Source: Membranipora membranacea
Taxonomy: Eukaryota > Bryozoa > Gymnolaemata > Cheilostomatida > Membraniporidae
Assembly: GCA_914767715.1 (NCBI GenBank)
Contig: OU612075.1
Coordinates: 13,394,001-13,458,000, forward strand
Direction of reading: 5' to 3'
DNA: 64,000 nucleotides
Below the pieces are notes generated by a model that was not told the DNA's origin, ran no database searches, and saw nothing but the letters and a program-made list of their open reading frames with translations. Shown here piece after piece: positions 1 to 12,200 of the stretch (position 1 is its first letter; each line of letters begins with the position of its first letter). A program made the translations under genes and the position numbers.

Positions 1-644
1 CTGGAGTAGGGAATTCACGATTTCTTTTTGAAGTACAATCAAGAGCAATAGTTTTGAATTGGCCCATTTCAAATTTTTGGGGCATTTTCACCTCTTTGAA
101 ATTGTAGGTGGACCAACCTTGAGAAAAAAAACCTGCCAGTCCCCAATTTCTACTTGTTAGTGTCTCGTTATGTCTTTAGCGGCCATGTTAACATTGTTCG
201 GCTTACACAAAGACTCAATATGCGGTTTGGTGATTATCAGTTACATGGATCACAGATAATCGGGTTGTTGTTTTTCAGAGTTACCTCACTTGGCCATTGT
301 CAGATGAGACCTCACATGCGTAATATTTCATTTAGACTCTAACTGAACCGGCCATCATACCCAAAAATAATCGGCTCCAATGGTAACATATTCCAAAAAT
401 TCATGCTCTCTTTTTTCATGTCCCCTTTAATAAGGGAAAACTCCTGACCCAATCCGATCTAATTTCCAGTGTAAAAACTTTCATAATTTATTGGGTTTTA
501 ATTAATATCCCAACTGCTCTATGCACCCAAACCCCCAGCCCATCATAATAAACCATTTTCTAAAATTTCTGAGGCGTTCATAGTTTTGGTAATTTACGCA
601 TTAATTTGTCTAGGGGTGCGCTTAAATCTCCAATATTAACTCAC
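1..644. other. Non-coding flank downstream of the large minus-strand gene
   Basis: I see no convincing coding exon here. The last visible exon of the large gene can end either at a TGA (641-643) or at a strong splice donor at 645. If the donor is used, at least one more exon lies in this stretch or beyond the window edge. One weak acceptor near 337-345 (minus) would join to an immediate stop codon, so this could hold the 3' untranslated region. No repeat or RNA gene was recognised. Confidence 0.5.
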
Positions 645-3204
645 CTAGTAGTGTCAGCCTTGTTTACAGAGAGTGGTTGGGCCTGACAGATCCTGAATGT
701 ATCGGTGGGTGTGGTGGAGGTGGCAGGAGTGATAGGTAAAGTTCTAACCCTGCCTGTTTTTGCTGAGACGAAATGTAGATTATTCGCTAGATGTTGCACA
801 TTAACATAATATCCTGAGAGAAGTTGAGGGATCTTACCCGCCGGTCGAGTGACCTTATTCCAGACACTCTGAGCCATGCCTTGATCGTTATCAGCACCAA
901 GACGATGAGGCCAGCTAGTCGTTTTGTAGTAGCTGTTGTCATCAACAGTCTTTTTTGAAGCGTCATAGAGCCAACATTGCACAGAAGCAGTCTGGTGGTG
1001 AATAGAGGGTGAAATCCTCTTGACAGAACTATTCTGAACGCAATGAATTTGTAGCGGTTCTATAATAGAAACTTCCATAAGGGCTAACTGATATTGTCTA
1101 ACTTGTACAGCTGGTATCCATTTCTTAATTGGAGGTATATTTTGGCGTTGTGGCCTTGATGGCGATCTCCCATACTGTCTGTCACTTCTTTTAACAGGAA
1201 GTGGTTGAAAAACGTCATCTGGTGAGCATGGTTTTTCAACTGGTTCTGGTTTGCTCAATGGTTTTGTTGGTTGACTTGCAGAAAGGTCAGTGGACTTTTT
1301 AACAGTAACAAGACTGCCAGACATGCCATGCCATTGATACACTTTCTGACTACGTGGTGGCTTTAGGATGACTACTTTGGTAGCAATAAGAGGTTGACAA
1401 CTGCTCACATCTGCTGGTGGACTTGCTGCTATGTTGAGATATCTGCTAGGTTGCTGCTGCTCACATACTGAGGTGCCCTTTTTGGAAGAAACTACACGTG
1501 ATGAAGTGTCTGCGTCAGTTGCATCTTCAGTGGACAATATTTTGTTACCGCCCAGCGAGGAGCTAGAAGACTGGATAGTAACTGCTTTGGGTGGCAATGT
1601 TAAGACTGGACAGGTAGATGATTCAGTTATATCGCTTTGTTTAAAGAATATGCTTGATCCAATGCTGCCAACAGACCCTAGGAGAATTTTGTTGTTGCTG
1701 CAAGATGGCTCGAATAGACTTTTCTGTTCTGTATCATCATTCAGCATATTTGAATATTGGGCCTGGGTTCTTGGCCCTGTTGGCGGAGCACAATCCACAA
1801 GTTGTGGGGAACTGTTTGTAGCGGATGCATTTAGGGTCGCTGTTGTCTGATGAGTGGACTGTGTCTTAGGTGTTTTATTAAGGGTACTGGGCGGATTTGG
1901 TTGGGATAGAGGCATAACTGTCTTAGATGAGCTGGCAATGGCTATTCCCTCAGATTTGGTTGCCCCTTTCCTTGAAGTGACAGCAACAGTGGTGACCAAT
2001 GGTTTGCAAATATCTGGTTTTGAAATAGGTTCACAGCTCAGGTCTTGGGCAATGTTGCTAAACACAGTTGATGGATTTGTGGTATTGACAATCAGAGGCG
2101 ATAGCGTGTCTTGTGAGGCTTGTCTGTCTCCCGTGAGGGTGTGGCAGGTATTTGGTACTGCTGTCTCGGCACTAGCATTACCCTGTTCATTTGGACATGT
2201 GAGTAGATCATCACCAGAGGCTAGCCTCTGTTGACTGTTGTGCTGAACTGGGGTTGGATTTGAGCTGGAATGAACATGATTATCATCTGGAACTGACGTT
2301 CTGCCTGTCAGTATAGAAGCGTGTCTATTATGAGGTATCACTGCGCTAGGAGAACTGTTATCCGCCTGCTTTGGTAAAATTAGTACATCTGTTACCATGG
2401 GGCGGTTAGGAGCCACAATGCACACCTTTTTTGGGGGTGGCTGAGTGTAAAATCTTTTTTCAAAGATGTTTGTTGTACTGGAGTTGGCGGATTTCAGAAG
2501 GCTATAGGAACCACTGTTAGCTACACTTGGTCCGGATGCCCCTGACTGTACTAAGGAAAGAACCCTTTTAGGTTCACTGCCAGGGATTGATGCATAAAAC
2601 AGATGCCCATCAGATGAGATGAAGACTTGTCCACTAACATTGCTCGCTCTTGAGGAATCTTGGGAAGATGTTGCTACAGAATTTTCTATTGGTATTGGTT
2701 CTAAAGTTTTAGTTGAGTTTGCTTTATCAACTGACATTTTAGCAATCATACCTAACATTTTCTTGCGAGACTCAAATTCTTGAGCAGATTTGTTGGCCGG
2801 CTTAGAAAACTCCATATTATTTCTTTTCAACTGGTGAGTAAAGTTTTTCATCACCTTCGGTAAACCATCGCGGATGTCAATGGTGATCTCTTCTGTCTTG
2901 CCCAAAACCTCATTGTAGGCAAACCTTGCCTTTGAAAAGCTCTGGCCAGTCAGTGTTTTGATTAGCCTTGAAGCACTATCTTTATGAGGAATAGGCACAA
3001 AAATAGGAGGCGGAGCCAGTCTCTTGGCCTCCAATGCAGGATTCATCCGAGATACCTTCTGATAAGCACGCTTCCTCTGTTTCTTATCTTCTTCGGCAGC
3101 CTCTGATTGAGCCCTTTCTAGTCTGTTCAGCCGCTGTTTCTGAAGCATCCTCATCCTGACCAGAACTTTCTTGGCAAAACTCTTTCTGTATGGTGTCAGC
3201 GAAT
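645..3204 (-). CDS. Last visible exon (2.56 kb) of the large unknown gene
   Basis: The acceptor is TTGTAG at 3210-3205. The preceding exon supplies one base, completing an Asp codon. The peptide opens with a basic, probably helical segment (about 60 residues, rich in R, K, Q and E, with RMRMLQKQRLNRLERA) and continues as long serine/threonine/proline-rich sequence. Two copies of a short hydrophobic motif occur: KVVILKPP near 1356-1379 and DVLILPK near 2369-2392. The open frame reaches a TGA at 641, but ACTAG/GTGAGT at 645 is a near-ideal donor, so the stop may not be the real one. Plus-strand ORFs inside (1431-1850, 1854-2234) are shadows. Confidence 0.85.
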
Positions 3205-6200
3205 CTACAATTACGAACAGAATCCATGCGTGAATATTGGGACACAAAGTGATTGGATTATAAGTGCTATTTTAATTCCATACTTTTTCAACACTGTGAC
3301 ATGTGATAAAGCTAAAATAGCCAATATAAACACTATGCTGCTATATTTCTGATTATGGTTATACACGAGTTCGGCATTTCCATCGGATTAGAAAAAATTG
3401 CACCTCAATGACTATTCAATATTTACCAATGACTGACTTCAGTTTGCAGAATAGAACCTCATTTCTTTCCACTTCGGCTTTCCATATCATCTTGAGACGC
3501 GGTACTGCTCCTTTGAGATGTACAATCATCAAACGAGCCTGACCAAAAAAACCAACGGAACAAGCTTTACAAACAATAAAATCATGGTATATACATGTTA
3601 TTAATGTTGTTGCATGTAGGAAAAGTAGTGTAACAAAGCTATTGTCAGAGAATTTAAAAAAGTTAATTTATGCTAAACAGTGAAGGCAGCTGAATGGGAA
3701 CAAAGATAGATACACATCAGAGATTATCATGCAGTGATCACGATAAGGGTCGGGGGAGGGGGGCTCTTTACTTTCACTAAAAACCTTAGTTAATGCAATG
3801 CCCATTCAATGGACAAGTGACATAGGTTTTAATTCTCGGGGCTTGCTCATAACTAACTGTGCAAAATGCTTCCGGCAGATCGCGGGACTTTTACTCACCA
3901 TCTTGAGCAGGGATATCTTAGAGAGCTTGCCCTTGATTCTTACTCCAGGCTGGTCCATGGTCACCTGACCAAGAACCTTGAACATATATGTGAGGGCACT
4001 TCTTCTTAGCCTCTCATTGGAATTGTGCCTTTCAAAAGAATTGATTTCTCTGAATAACACATGTAAGCGAAAGGTTTTGTTATGCTGAGAATTGGATTAA
4101 ATCAAATGTAACACAATTAAAGATGCAAGATCTTTGATGCATTCTACTCAGAGAATTTAATTTCAATGACATACTCATTCCAGTTGTATCATTCATTCTA
4201 GTTTCTTTTCTCCTACCTAGCTGCTGGCTAGTGGAATGTACCACAAAGATAGTAACGAAAATCAACCCTTATTAGATGACTTGTTTGCAGGATTTTAAAG
4301 ATAGTAAAATGTGTAAAAAGACATAAGCCATTTATTTTTGGCCATCCATCTCCTTCGGCAAAATACGGCATTATTTGAGCAGTGCTTGTATAGCTATGAC
4401 GGAATACACTGGCCTAGTAATTGATCTAAGGGTATTGGCAAGGGGAGAGGTCAGAATTCTGGGTCGACTCAAGCAAATATACATTGGTGACATACATTAC
4501 ATTAATTTATGGCTTACCTATGAGCCCTAACCATTTCTTCAATCTCCTCTTCACCAGCTCTCTCCGAGTGTACCTGCTTTCTCTTCCTTTCCCTCTTTGG
4601 AATACTCTCAAGCCAATCTGATACTGGTACCTTATCTAGTGTTAGTAGTTGTGGCAGATTGGCATGGAGAAAGCTGAGATCCCTCTGAGCCTCATCTAGT
4701 CTATCAGGGCTATCATCAGGCATTGCCTCATCCTCCGAGCTGGTGAGCAGTATGTCTATCTCCTTTTGCTCATCTGTTTTTTGAACACTAAAAAAAGTTA
4801 TTCATAGGTTTCATAGTTGTTTGATAACCTGGTCATCATGTTATCTAAACCCATTCTTGGTCGCAGAAGATTGGTTCTATCCCTTCATGAGCCTTCATAC
4901 ATTCATTTTTAGTGTACGATAATATGACTAATAACATGAAAAAAAGAATGAGGTAACAATTAAATTTTACGGTATTTGGCAGATGTGAAAGACTACCAAA
5001 AGAAATTCATCAATTATCAGTCTGGCATCTAGTTTAGCAGTATGGATGCAATATGTAAACACTGAAAGAATCACAGCAGTTTTGGGTAGGAATTATGTAG
5101 TGTTAGAAATTGTCCACCCTGCTCATCTATAACATGAAAATTCCTAGTGCTGTCCAGGCTGGTACAGCACAAGGAACAAATATCTCATGGAGGCACAATT
5201 CTTAACACAATACATAATTTTTAAACAGAGGCTCAATGAACTTTTTATGTGTAAAAATATTGCGTTATCACTGCAGAACTAGCTGCCAGACTATAATATA
5301 CTTTATGGCTTTGGTCTTTTCGTAGTCTTTAAGAATGTTCTGCCACAACATGTTTGAACATTGATAAGGCCTAACATACCTGTGGGGCTGCCATCTCTTG
5401 AGGTGCGGCCGTAGGTTTGAGGGTGTTTTGGTTCTAGGTTTCAGGATGATGACGTCTTTTGGTACTTTTTTCGCTGTGATCTGCTTTGATTCTGTATGAT
5501 CAGCCTCAACTCTCATTTCCTCTCTTTGAGCTGAAGTAATAAATGGACGTTGTTTGATTCGATTAGATTGTCTCGAGCCATTGACAGAAGGTGACGGTTG
5601 GGGCCTGCGTTGCTTTATTCTAAGCTTTTCCACGCCGTAATAAGTGCCTGAAGCACCACAGCTCTTGATCACACTGAGAAGCCCTTTTCGAAGCTGTTCC
5701 AGTTTTTGGTAAGTCAACTGATGTGACATTCGCTCTATATCCCTCTGTTCAACAGCAACTGTCTTCTTTTGACAGCTGTTGAGGGAGCATATATTTTGAA
5801 TAACTCCATCAAAGTCGTTCACGCAGACTGCCGTTTCCATATTCATCTGATTAGTGAGAGTTGCGGATTCCGGACTAGGGCAAGGCGAAAAAGATGGGAA
5901 ACAGACTTTGGGAACACGATGAGGAAAGTCAGGCCATTCCTTCAGTCTCACCTCAACCGGGTCAACAAAAGAAGTACTTTTGTAAAATTCTTCGATCTGA
6001 CTGTGATCTATCTGTTGGTTGCTAAAGACCTCTACAACATATTTCATATGGTTGATGACAGAATTGATCACCTCAGAACAGTCGTCAGCATTATCGTTTT
6101 CTAATTTGTCACCTTGTTCTGTACTGTGATCCTTCTTAGCCATTGTGTCAATGAACTTGGGCGCTGACAATGAATCTTTTGAAAAGTTTTTCATACGTCT

Positions 6201-9200
6201 CAGCCCGAGCACACTTGGGACATCTCTGTGTGTATATTGTGTGGGAGGGACCTCAACAGGCACAATAAGAGGAGGCAATTCATTATCAATCGACTTCCCA
6301 TGTGTACTGATGGGTGTATTACAAGGACTATCTCGCGCTTCCACGTTAGTATCATCAACTTCCTTTGAGCTAGCCAAAATGGCACTATCTGTTGAGTGTC
6401 CAACAGCGGTCTTTGTTTCTTCGAGGTGAGGAACATTCTCATTCATTCTCTGTGAAGATTGATTTTCCTCATATGGTTTTGTAGCAGTTGCCCATATTTC
6501 GGTCCTTTCTATTTCACAGGTTGTTGCAACGCCGCAAGTATTTGAGTCTGTTTCCGAGAAAGCAAGTCTCTGATGATCACCTTCATTATTGGTTGATTTA
6601 TCTTTGAAAACAGGTGGCATGATGTCTTCCTGGTCAAAATCTAGCACATTAAGAGCTAGTGTCGATGACGAATGTGATACTTTAACCTGGTGGTTTTGCT
6701 CTGACGATTTACTACCGAGGAATACTGACACAAGTTCTGCATTGTCTTCTAAGCTGTGGTTTGGACAATCAGGAGATTTCACCGTGCTTGATGACTTTGA
6801 ATGATGTTCAGCTATCACTTCATCTGTCTCACAGAGGTGAGAGATTGATGTTGTACGAGTAGTTCCAGTATGAAATAGAGAAGTTCTGCAACCTACCAGA
6901 TTTTCATTATCATTGACAATAGCTTTGTTCTCGTCTGTTTCTGAACTCAGGAAGTCTTGGGTCTTGCAAGAAAGCAAGTGTTCAAGAGAACCAGGAGAAA
7001 TCCCATGCTGAAGGTCACCATCATTCGCAGATTGGACTGTTTCCACATGCTCCGGTGACACAGAACTCCAGAGGTCAGCAGTTAAAGCAGATTCAGATTG
7101 GTTTGCCCCACAGGTATCATCATCAATAATTAGTGCATTCTCATCATCAGTATGATCGTCACCATGATAGTTGTCTGGTAATGCATTGTTCATATTTTCA
7201 GAAAAGACCTCATTGATGACTAACTTTTCATCATCAGACTCACTTTCCTCATAGTGATCGTAACTTTTTTGTGAATCAGCATTCACCATAGTTCCTATGG
7301 AATGAGATGAATAGTCCTCCTCCTTGTCAGGGGATGTAGACTGGTCAGGTTCACAAACATCAAACTGTTCCAAATCACCGTACAAGTCATCAGTTACAGT
7401 GCTGTCCATGCTTCCTTCCCTACCTACAAGGGCTTCAATGGCTGAGCCGGTGTTCTCCTGACATGTAAAGACTTCATCATAAAGATCAGAACCTTCAAAT
7501 TTGTCCAGGCTATCACAAAATTTTCCCAACTTCATGCCATTTGGCGAGGATCGCGTTAGTTGGCAAATCTCAGATGCATGTGAGCCTTCCATCAGTGAGA
7601 TACGATTATTAAGCACACAGCTAGCTTCATCAGCTGGATTGAGTTGGGCATCATGGTCTGATTGGCGTCTTTCCACATTTTGAATCACATCCTTATTTGT
7701 TACAACTTTTCCAACTATGCTTTCAATCAACTCAACAACAATAGTCTGTTCATCAACATCATCTGTACAGCAATCGGATAGTGGTTGATACTGCGTAGTT
7801 TGGTCTGAGTTTTGTGAGCAGTCTAAGTGTGGTTTGTCGATGGCAGCTTCCACCTTTTTCAGTATGCTCTCGAGCACCTCTTTGAGGGCAGCTTGTTCCT
7901 CAACTTCATCTGATGGGACTGGAGACATTGCTTCTTTCAGGCTTTGCTTCTGCTGACCTGATTGGGTGTCAGGCAGTACATCATGATGCACAGGGCCGTC
8001 CATGAGAGCTTCAACTTTATCATTTTCCTCAAGTTTGGCATCTTTCAGCTCTGTCTGCTGAAATGATTTCACCATCATTTCAGCTGACCCATCGGCCACT
8101 TTTTGAGTGTTGCGAACTTGTGTGTAGTCTCCTTTTTGTGACAGCTTCACTTCTTTCTCTTCATCTGTAGTTTTGTAAGTGTGCTCAGCTTCACGCTTGA
8201 TTGACGCACTAGGGCAGTTTGTTGTGATTTGGTCAACCATCATAGCAAGAACACTTTGCACAACATCGATGGTGTATCCTTCTTGCAAACAGGTGGAAGG
8301 TTCCTTCATAGAGTCCCCAGTTTCTATGTCCTTGAGCATTTTCTCAATAATATCCCTGATGATCTCCTCATTTTCATTCCCACCATCATCTTGGAAAGTG
8401 TCCAATTCGTCCATCAGGTCTGAAAACATGTGAGCCTCTGTGAAGTTGCTAAGGTTATTGTCGTTCTCATATACTGGTCCCATCAGAGGCTCTTGCCATT
8501 CTGGTAATGTGACGGGCGCGGCAGACTTTTTGACGGGGCCTGAGTGGTCCTTGGACTTATCAAGTGAGGACAAATAGTTTTCAAGCCTTGAGTCACGAGA
8601 CAACTCAGCCTTGAGAAGCTCAAGACGCTTTTTCATTTCACGGTGCCTCCGCTGAATAATGATCTTTTGGACCAGCTGAATGACAAAGATTCTTTTGAGA
8701 GCCTCAATTACATTTCCTCCCTGCAACAAGAGACAAAATGACTGACAGCAAACATAAGTATGTATTTTGTATTTAAAGCAGTGTGATCATCTTCTCTAGG
8801 TAAAATGGCTTGGTAATTTTGTGAATGAAAGAACGTGAAAGTAAGTAATCATACATTTAAAATGTTTCTGCTCAACCTTTATTGAGTGATGAGTTAAATG
8901 AAATATCAGTATGGCAAACTCACCCGATTCAAAGTGTCAGATAAACCTCTTGTCTTATGAGCGCCTATCTCACTTATAAATAAGTACATCGGGTCACTGA
9001 AAATGTCAGATGTTGAATATCAAATATTTGAATATCAATATCTAATATCCAATACTGTGCAGAAAATAAGTAAGGGTGTATTTCTCCATACATTACAATT
9101 CGTGTGGCATCGATTAACAATCAGATGGCATGATTCCAGGTCTGAATAACTGTCTGAGAGGTAGTTAATCCTCCCAAAACAAAATGACAGTGTATGCTGA

Positions 9201-12200
9201 AATATCTTATAGTTACTTACTTCATATCTTGGTAGGTTATAGGGTCATGAGCCTGAAACAGAATTATTATTTGTAACTGCTAATGGCGTAGGTGACTATG
9301 GTGACTAATGGTCAAAGTCACAATAAATTATTTCTCGACGCTATTTTTATATACATTAATGTCATCGGTAATATCTACTCCCGGTCTTCATCTACAGTAA
9401 TGAGCAAACTTTCTATATTGAAAACACCCCTTCCCAACACTTTTAATTCAACCCCAAGCAAAAATTAAACGAAAATTTAGGCACACTTTAAAAAGTAACC
9501 AACAAAATCCACCAATTTGTTTGGTACCAACGCATTGATCTGGTTAAGCACAAGTTCGGTTTGTTTATTCATTATGATGTAACACTGACCAGTATCTTCT
9601 TGTTGGCATTTCTGTACCAGTTTATGATCAGCAAATCCTGAGTCTTGCAGCTGTTTGCTGCTCTGGTCTTTGGCTGGCTGACTGCTTCCTTTACACCTTT
9701 GCCATCCGTATTATCTATATGATTGTCTATATTTCTCAGACTCTGTCGCTCATGGTGAGGCTGAGCAACAGCCTTAGATGTGGTTGACTTTCTAGCTGTT
9801 CCTTGTTGTATTGAGTTTCTCACTGAGTGAGCATTCTTCAATGATTTGTCCCATCTCATCATCTTATTGATGAGCTTCTGTTTAGAGGTTGATTTAGCTG
9901 CCTTGTTTCCAGCTTTGGGAGGTCGACCTTTTCTAGGCATACTGGATACAGATTTGGTGGCCTTGTTCATCCACTTTGTAGATTCATTTGTCTCCTTTTA
10001 TAAAAAAAATGCATGCGAAGGCGATTATCATTTAAATAACATCATTATGCTTATGAGTGAAAGCGTCAACAAAAACCATACCGTTCATTACTAGAAATTA
10101 ACTTCACTTTAAAGAGGGTTAGCTAGGTCTCATTTGACTTCGCTCAGGATGCCCTCTTTGATTACATGTAATGCTTGGGTCTCAGTTCATTCATTTTAGA
10201 AAAAGCAGTAAGAGAAGAACTGTGTCTGGATAAACAAAGAAGATGAGATAAATTGTTGGTTGTGCCATTTTGGATCAATCTACAATGAAATTGAGGACTC
10301 ATAAAACCCTGACCAATTAAAGCTAAATTTTCGAATATCAGAATGGGAGAGAAGATTGTCTGTTAGTTCAGACTGCCTCTATTTTAGCTCTTAGTGTATA
10401 AGGAGTATTGTGCGGAGGTTTTTATATCAGCAGGTAAATCAGCGGGTAGGTACTTACCTGACTGTCCATAGACCAGACTTGACTGATACATAGCCTATCA
10501 TTATCGCAGCTGCCACTTCCACTAAACTGCATATCTTCATCACAATGTAGACCAGCCTCTCCCTAAAAAATATTAGCGAATGTCTATATGGATGAACAAC
10601 TATGGGTCTGGGTCTGTTTTGGCAATGGAATCGATATTTTGAAGATACCTTCTTGTAACCTATCCCTAAATGATATTCTCCCATTGTTTTATTAGAAGAG
10701 CTGCAAAAAGATGAATGGCGGTTAAATGTTGGAGAAGACTAATTTTAACGAAAGATAAGCGTACAAACTACAAATTGTATATTAGAAGTTGCCTTTCATA
10801 TGGAACATTCTTAGCTTAAGGCACCCAAAATTATAAAATTGTGCCGTTTTTAGTACGAAGTCTAGCACAGCAAATTCACTATGACTTTGGATTGCTGGTG
10901 GTATTCTGTGGTAGTATAGACCTATAACTCACTAGTATAGGATGTGGGATCGGCTCTGATTTGATAGTTCTTCTGCCAGTACGGAGAATCTCGTCCAGTG
11001 AAGAGCTGTGGAATGCATTAGTTGAGTTGCTGTTACTAGAAACAGATTTCTCACTCTTCTGGCTGGCAGAGATCCGCTCAAATCTCGTGAACAATCTTTT
11101 GTCTTCATCTGTGGCCAATGGTACATCAGCCTACAAGAGATAATCAAAGACAAGCTTTCCCCTGACTTCAAACAGTATTTTAGTAAAATAATAGTCGGAC
11201 CCATGAGTTATACAGAACAAATTGGTGTGAAGGCACTTCTATTGAAATATAAAGAAAAATAAGTTATGGTGTGATATGTTTTAATCTGGCTAAATTTCAG
11301 CATATTCTGATATAATGAATCTTTCCACACAGCAATGCTGAGATAGAGGGAGACTAGAGTCGATAATCACTTTAATTATGCATGAAAGGGCGGCTATTAG
11401 AAGAGAAGGATAAAGCAATTCAACGTTTCCAACCATATGTTGTTACTCAATGTGTTGAAAACAGATTTGCTAACAGTAATCATACTGTTCAGGCTCATGC
11501 CCAGGATCAGACCCCATGTATTTCATTGTAGTTATCCGACACCAACGAGACTAGAAACACAGGAAAGTCCGCCGGTCATTACTTATTTGGCAGAGATGGA
11601 CAATTACCTTTTTAGCAGTGGTGGTTTTGGGTCTGAAGCGAGACATGTAAGGTTTCCGAACTTTAGCGTACGGATTGACTTTAGACTCTGCAGACGCAGC
11701 CTCTATAACTCCGGAGGATAAGATGGAAAAGCTCTTCTTTTGTGTTTGAGGTACAGAAAACACGAACGGCTTCTGTTTAACAGGCTGAGTTTTTGCTGGC
11801 TGCAAATAAAAACCAATCACACTGGTTATCAGAGAATTATATATAATTTACTGTCTGAGCAGTGAGTAGGTTGGAAGTTTTTATGTTTTCCTCAAAAAGG
11901 ATGGGTTGTCTGCTTTACAAATTGAGTTCTGAAAACACACACCTTCTCTGATTGAGAAAAGGCAGATGCGAGATTGGCATATGTGCCATCCAGTAGAAGA
12001 GGCTGTACTGATGGCCTGAAAATCGCAATGTAGGGCCTATCCGACACGTAATCATCCATAAACTCAGGGTGTTGTATAGCTAGATCTGGTAAACGTATCA
12101 CAGCATTCTTCATCTCATAATGCTGATGAACTTCTATTTCTAGAAAAAGACAAAATGGTGGAATGAGGGCATCAGAGGCAAAGTAAGGGTGATAGCAAAC

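Noticed and set aside
1431-2234. Two plus-strand open frames (139 and 126 codons)
   Set aside because: They lie entirely opposite the large minus-strand exon and show no homology or splice structure.
5769-8433. Several plus-strand open frames up to 111 codons
   Set aside because: Antisense shadows of the 3.3-kb minus-strand exon.
10454-10684. 76-codon minus-strand open frame with a hydrophobic stretch, first taken as the coding frame of this exon
   Set aside because: Splice phases of the neighbours (phase 0 on both sides) require the other frame through 10562-10458, which is also open. The hydrophobic segment is a shadow reading.
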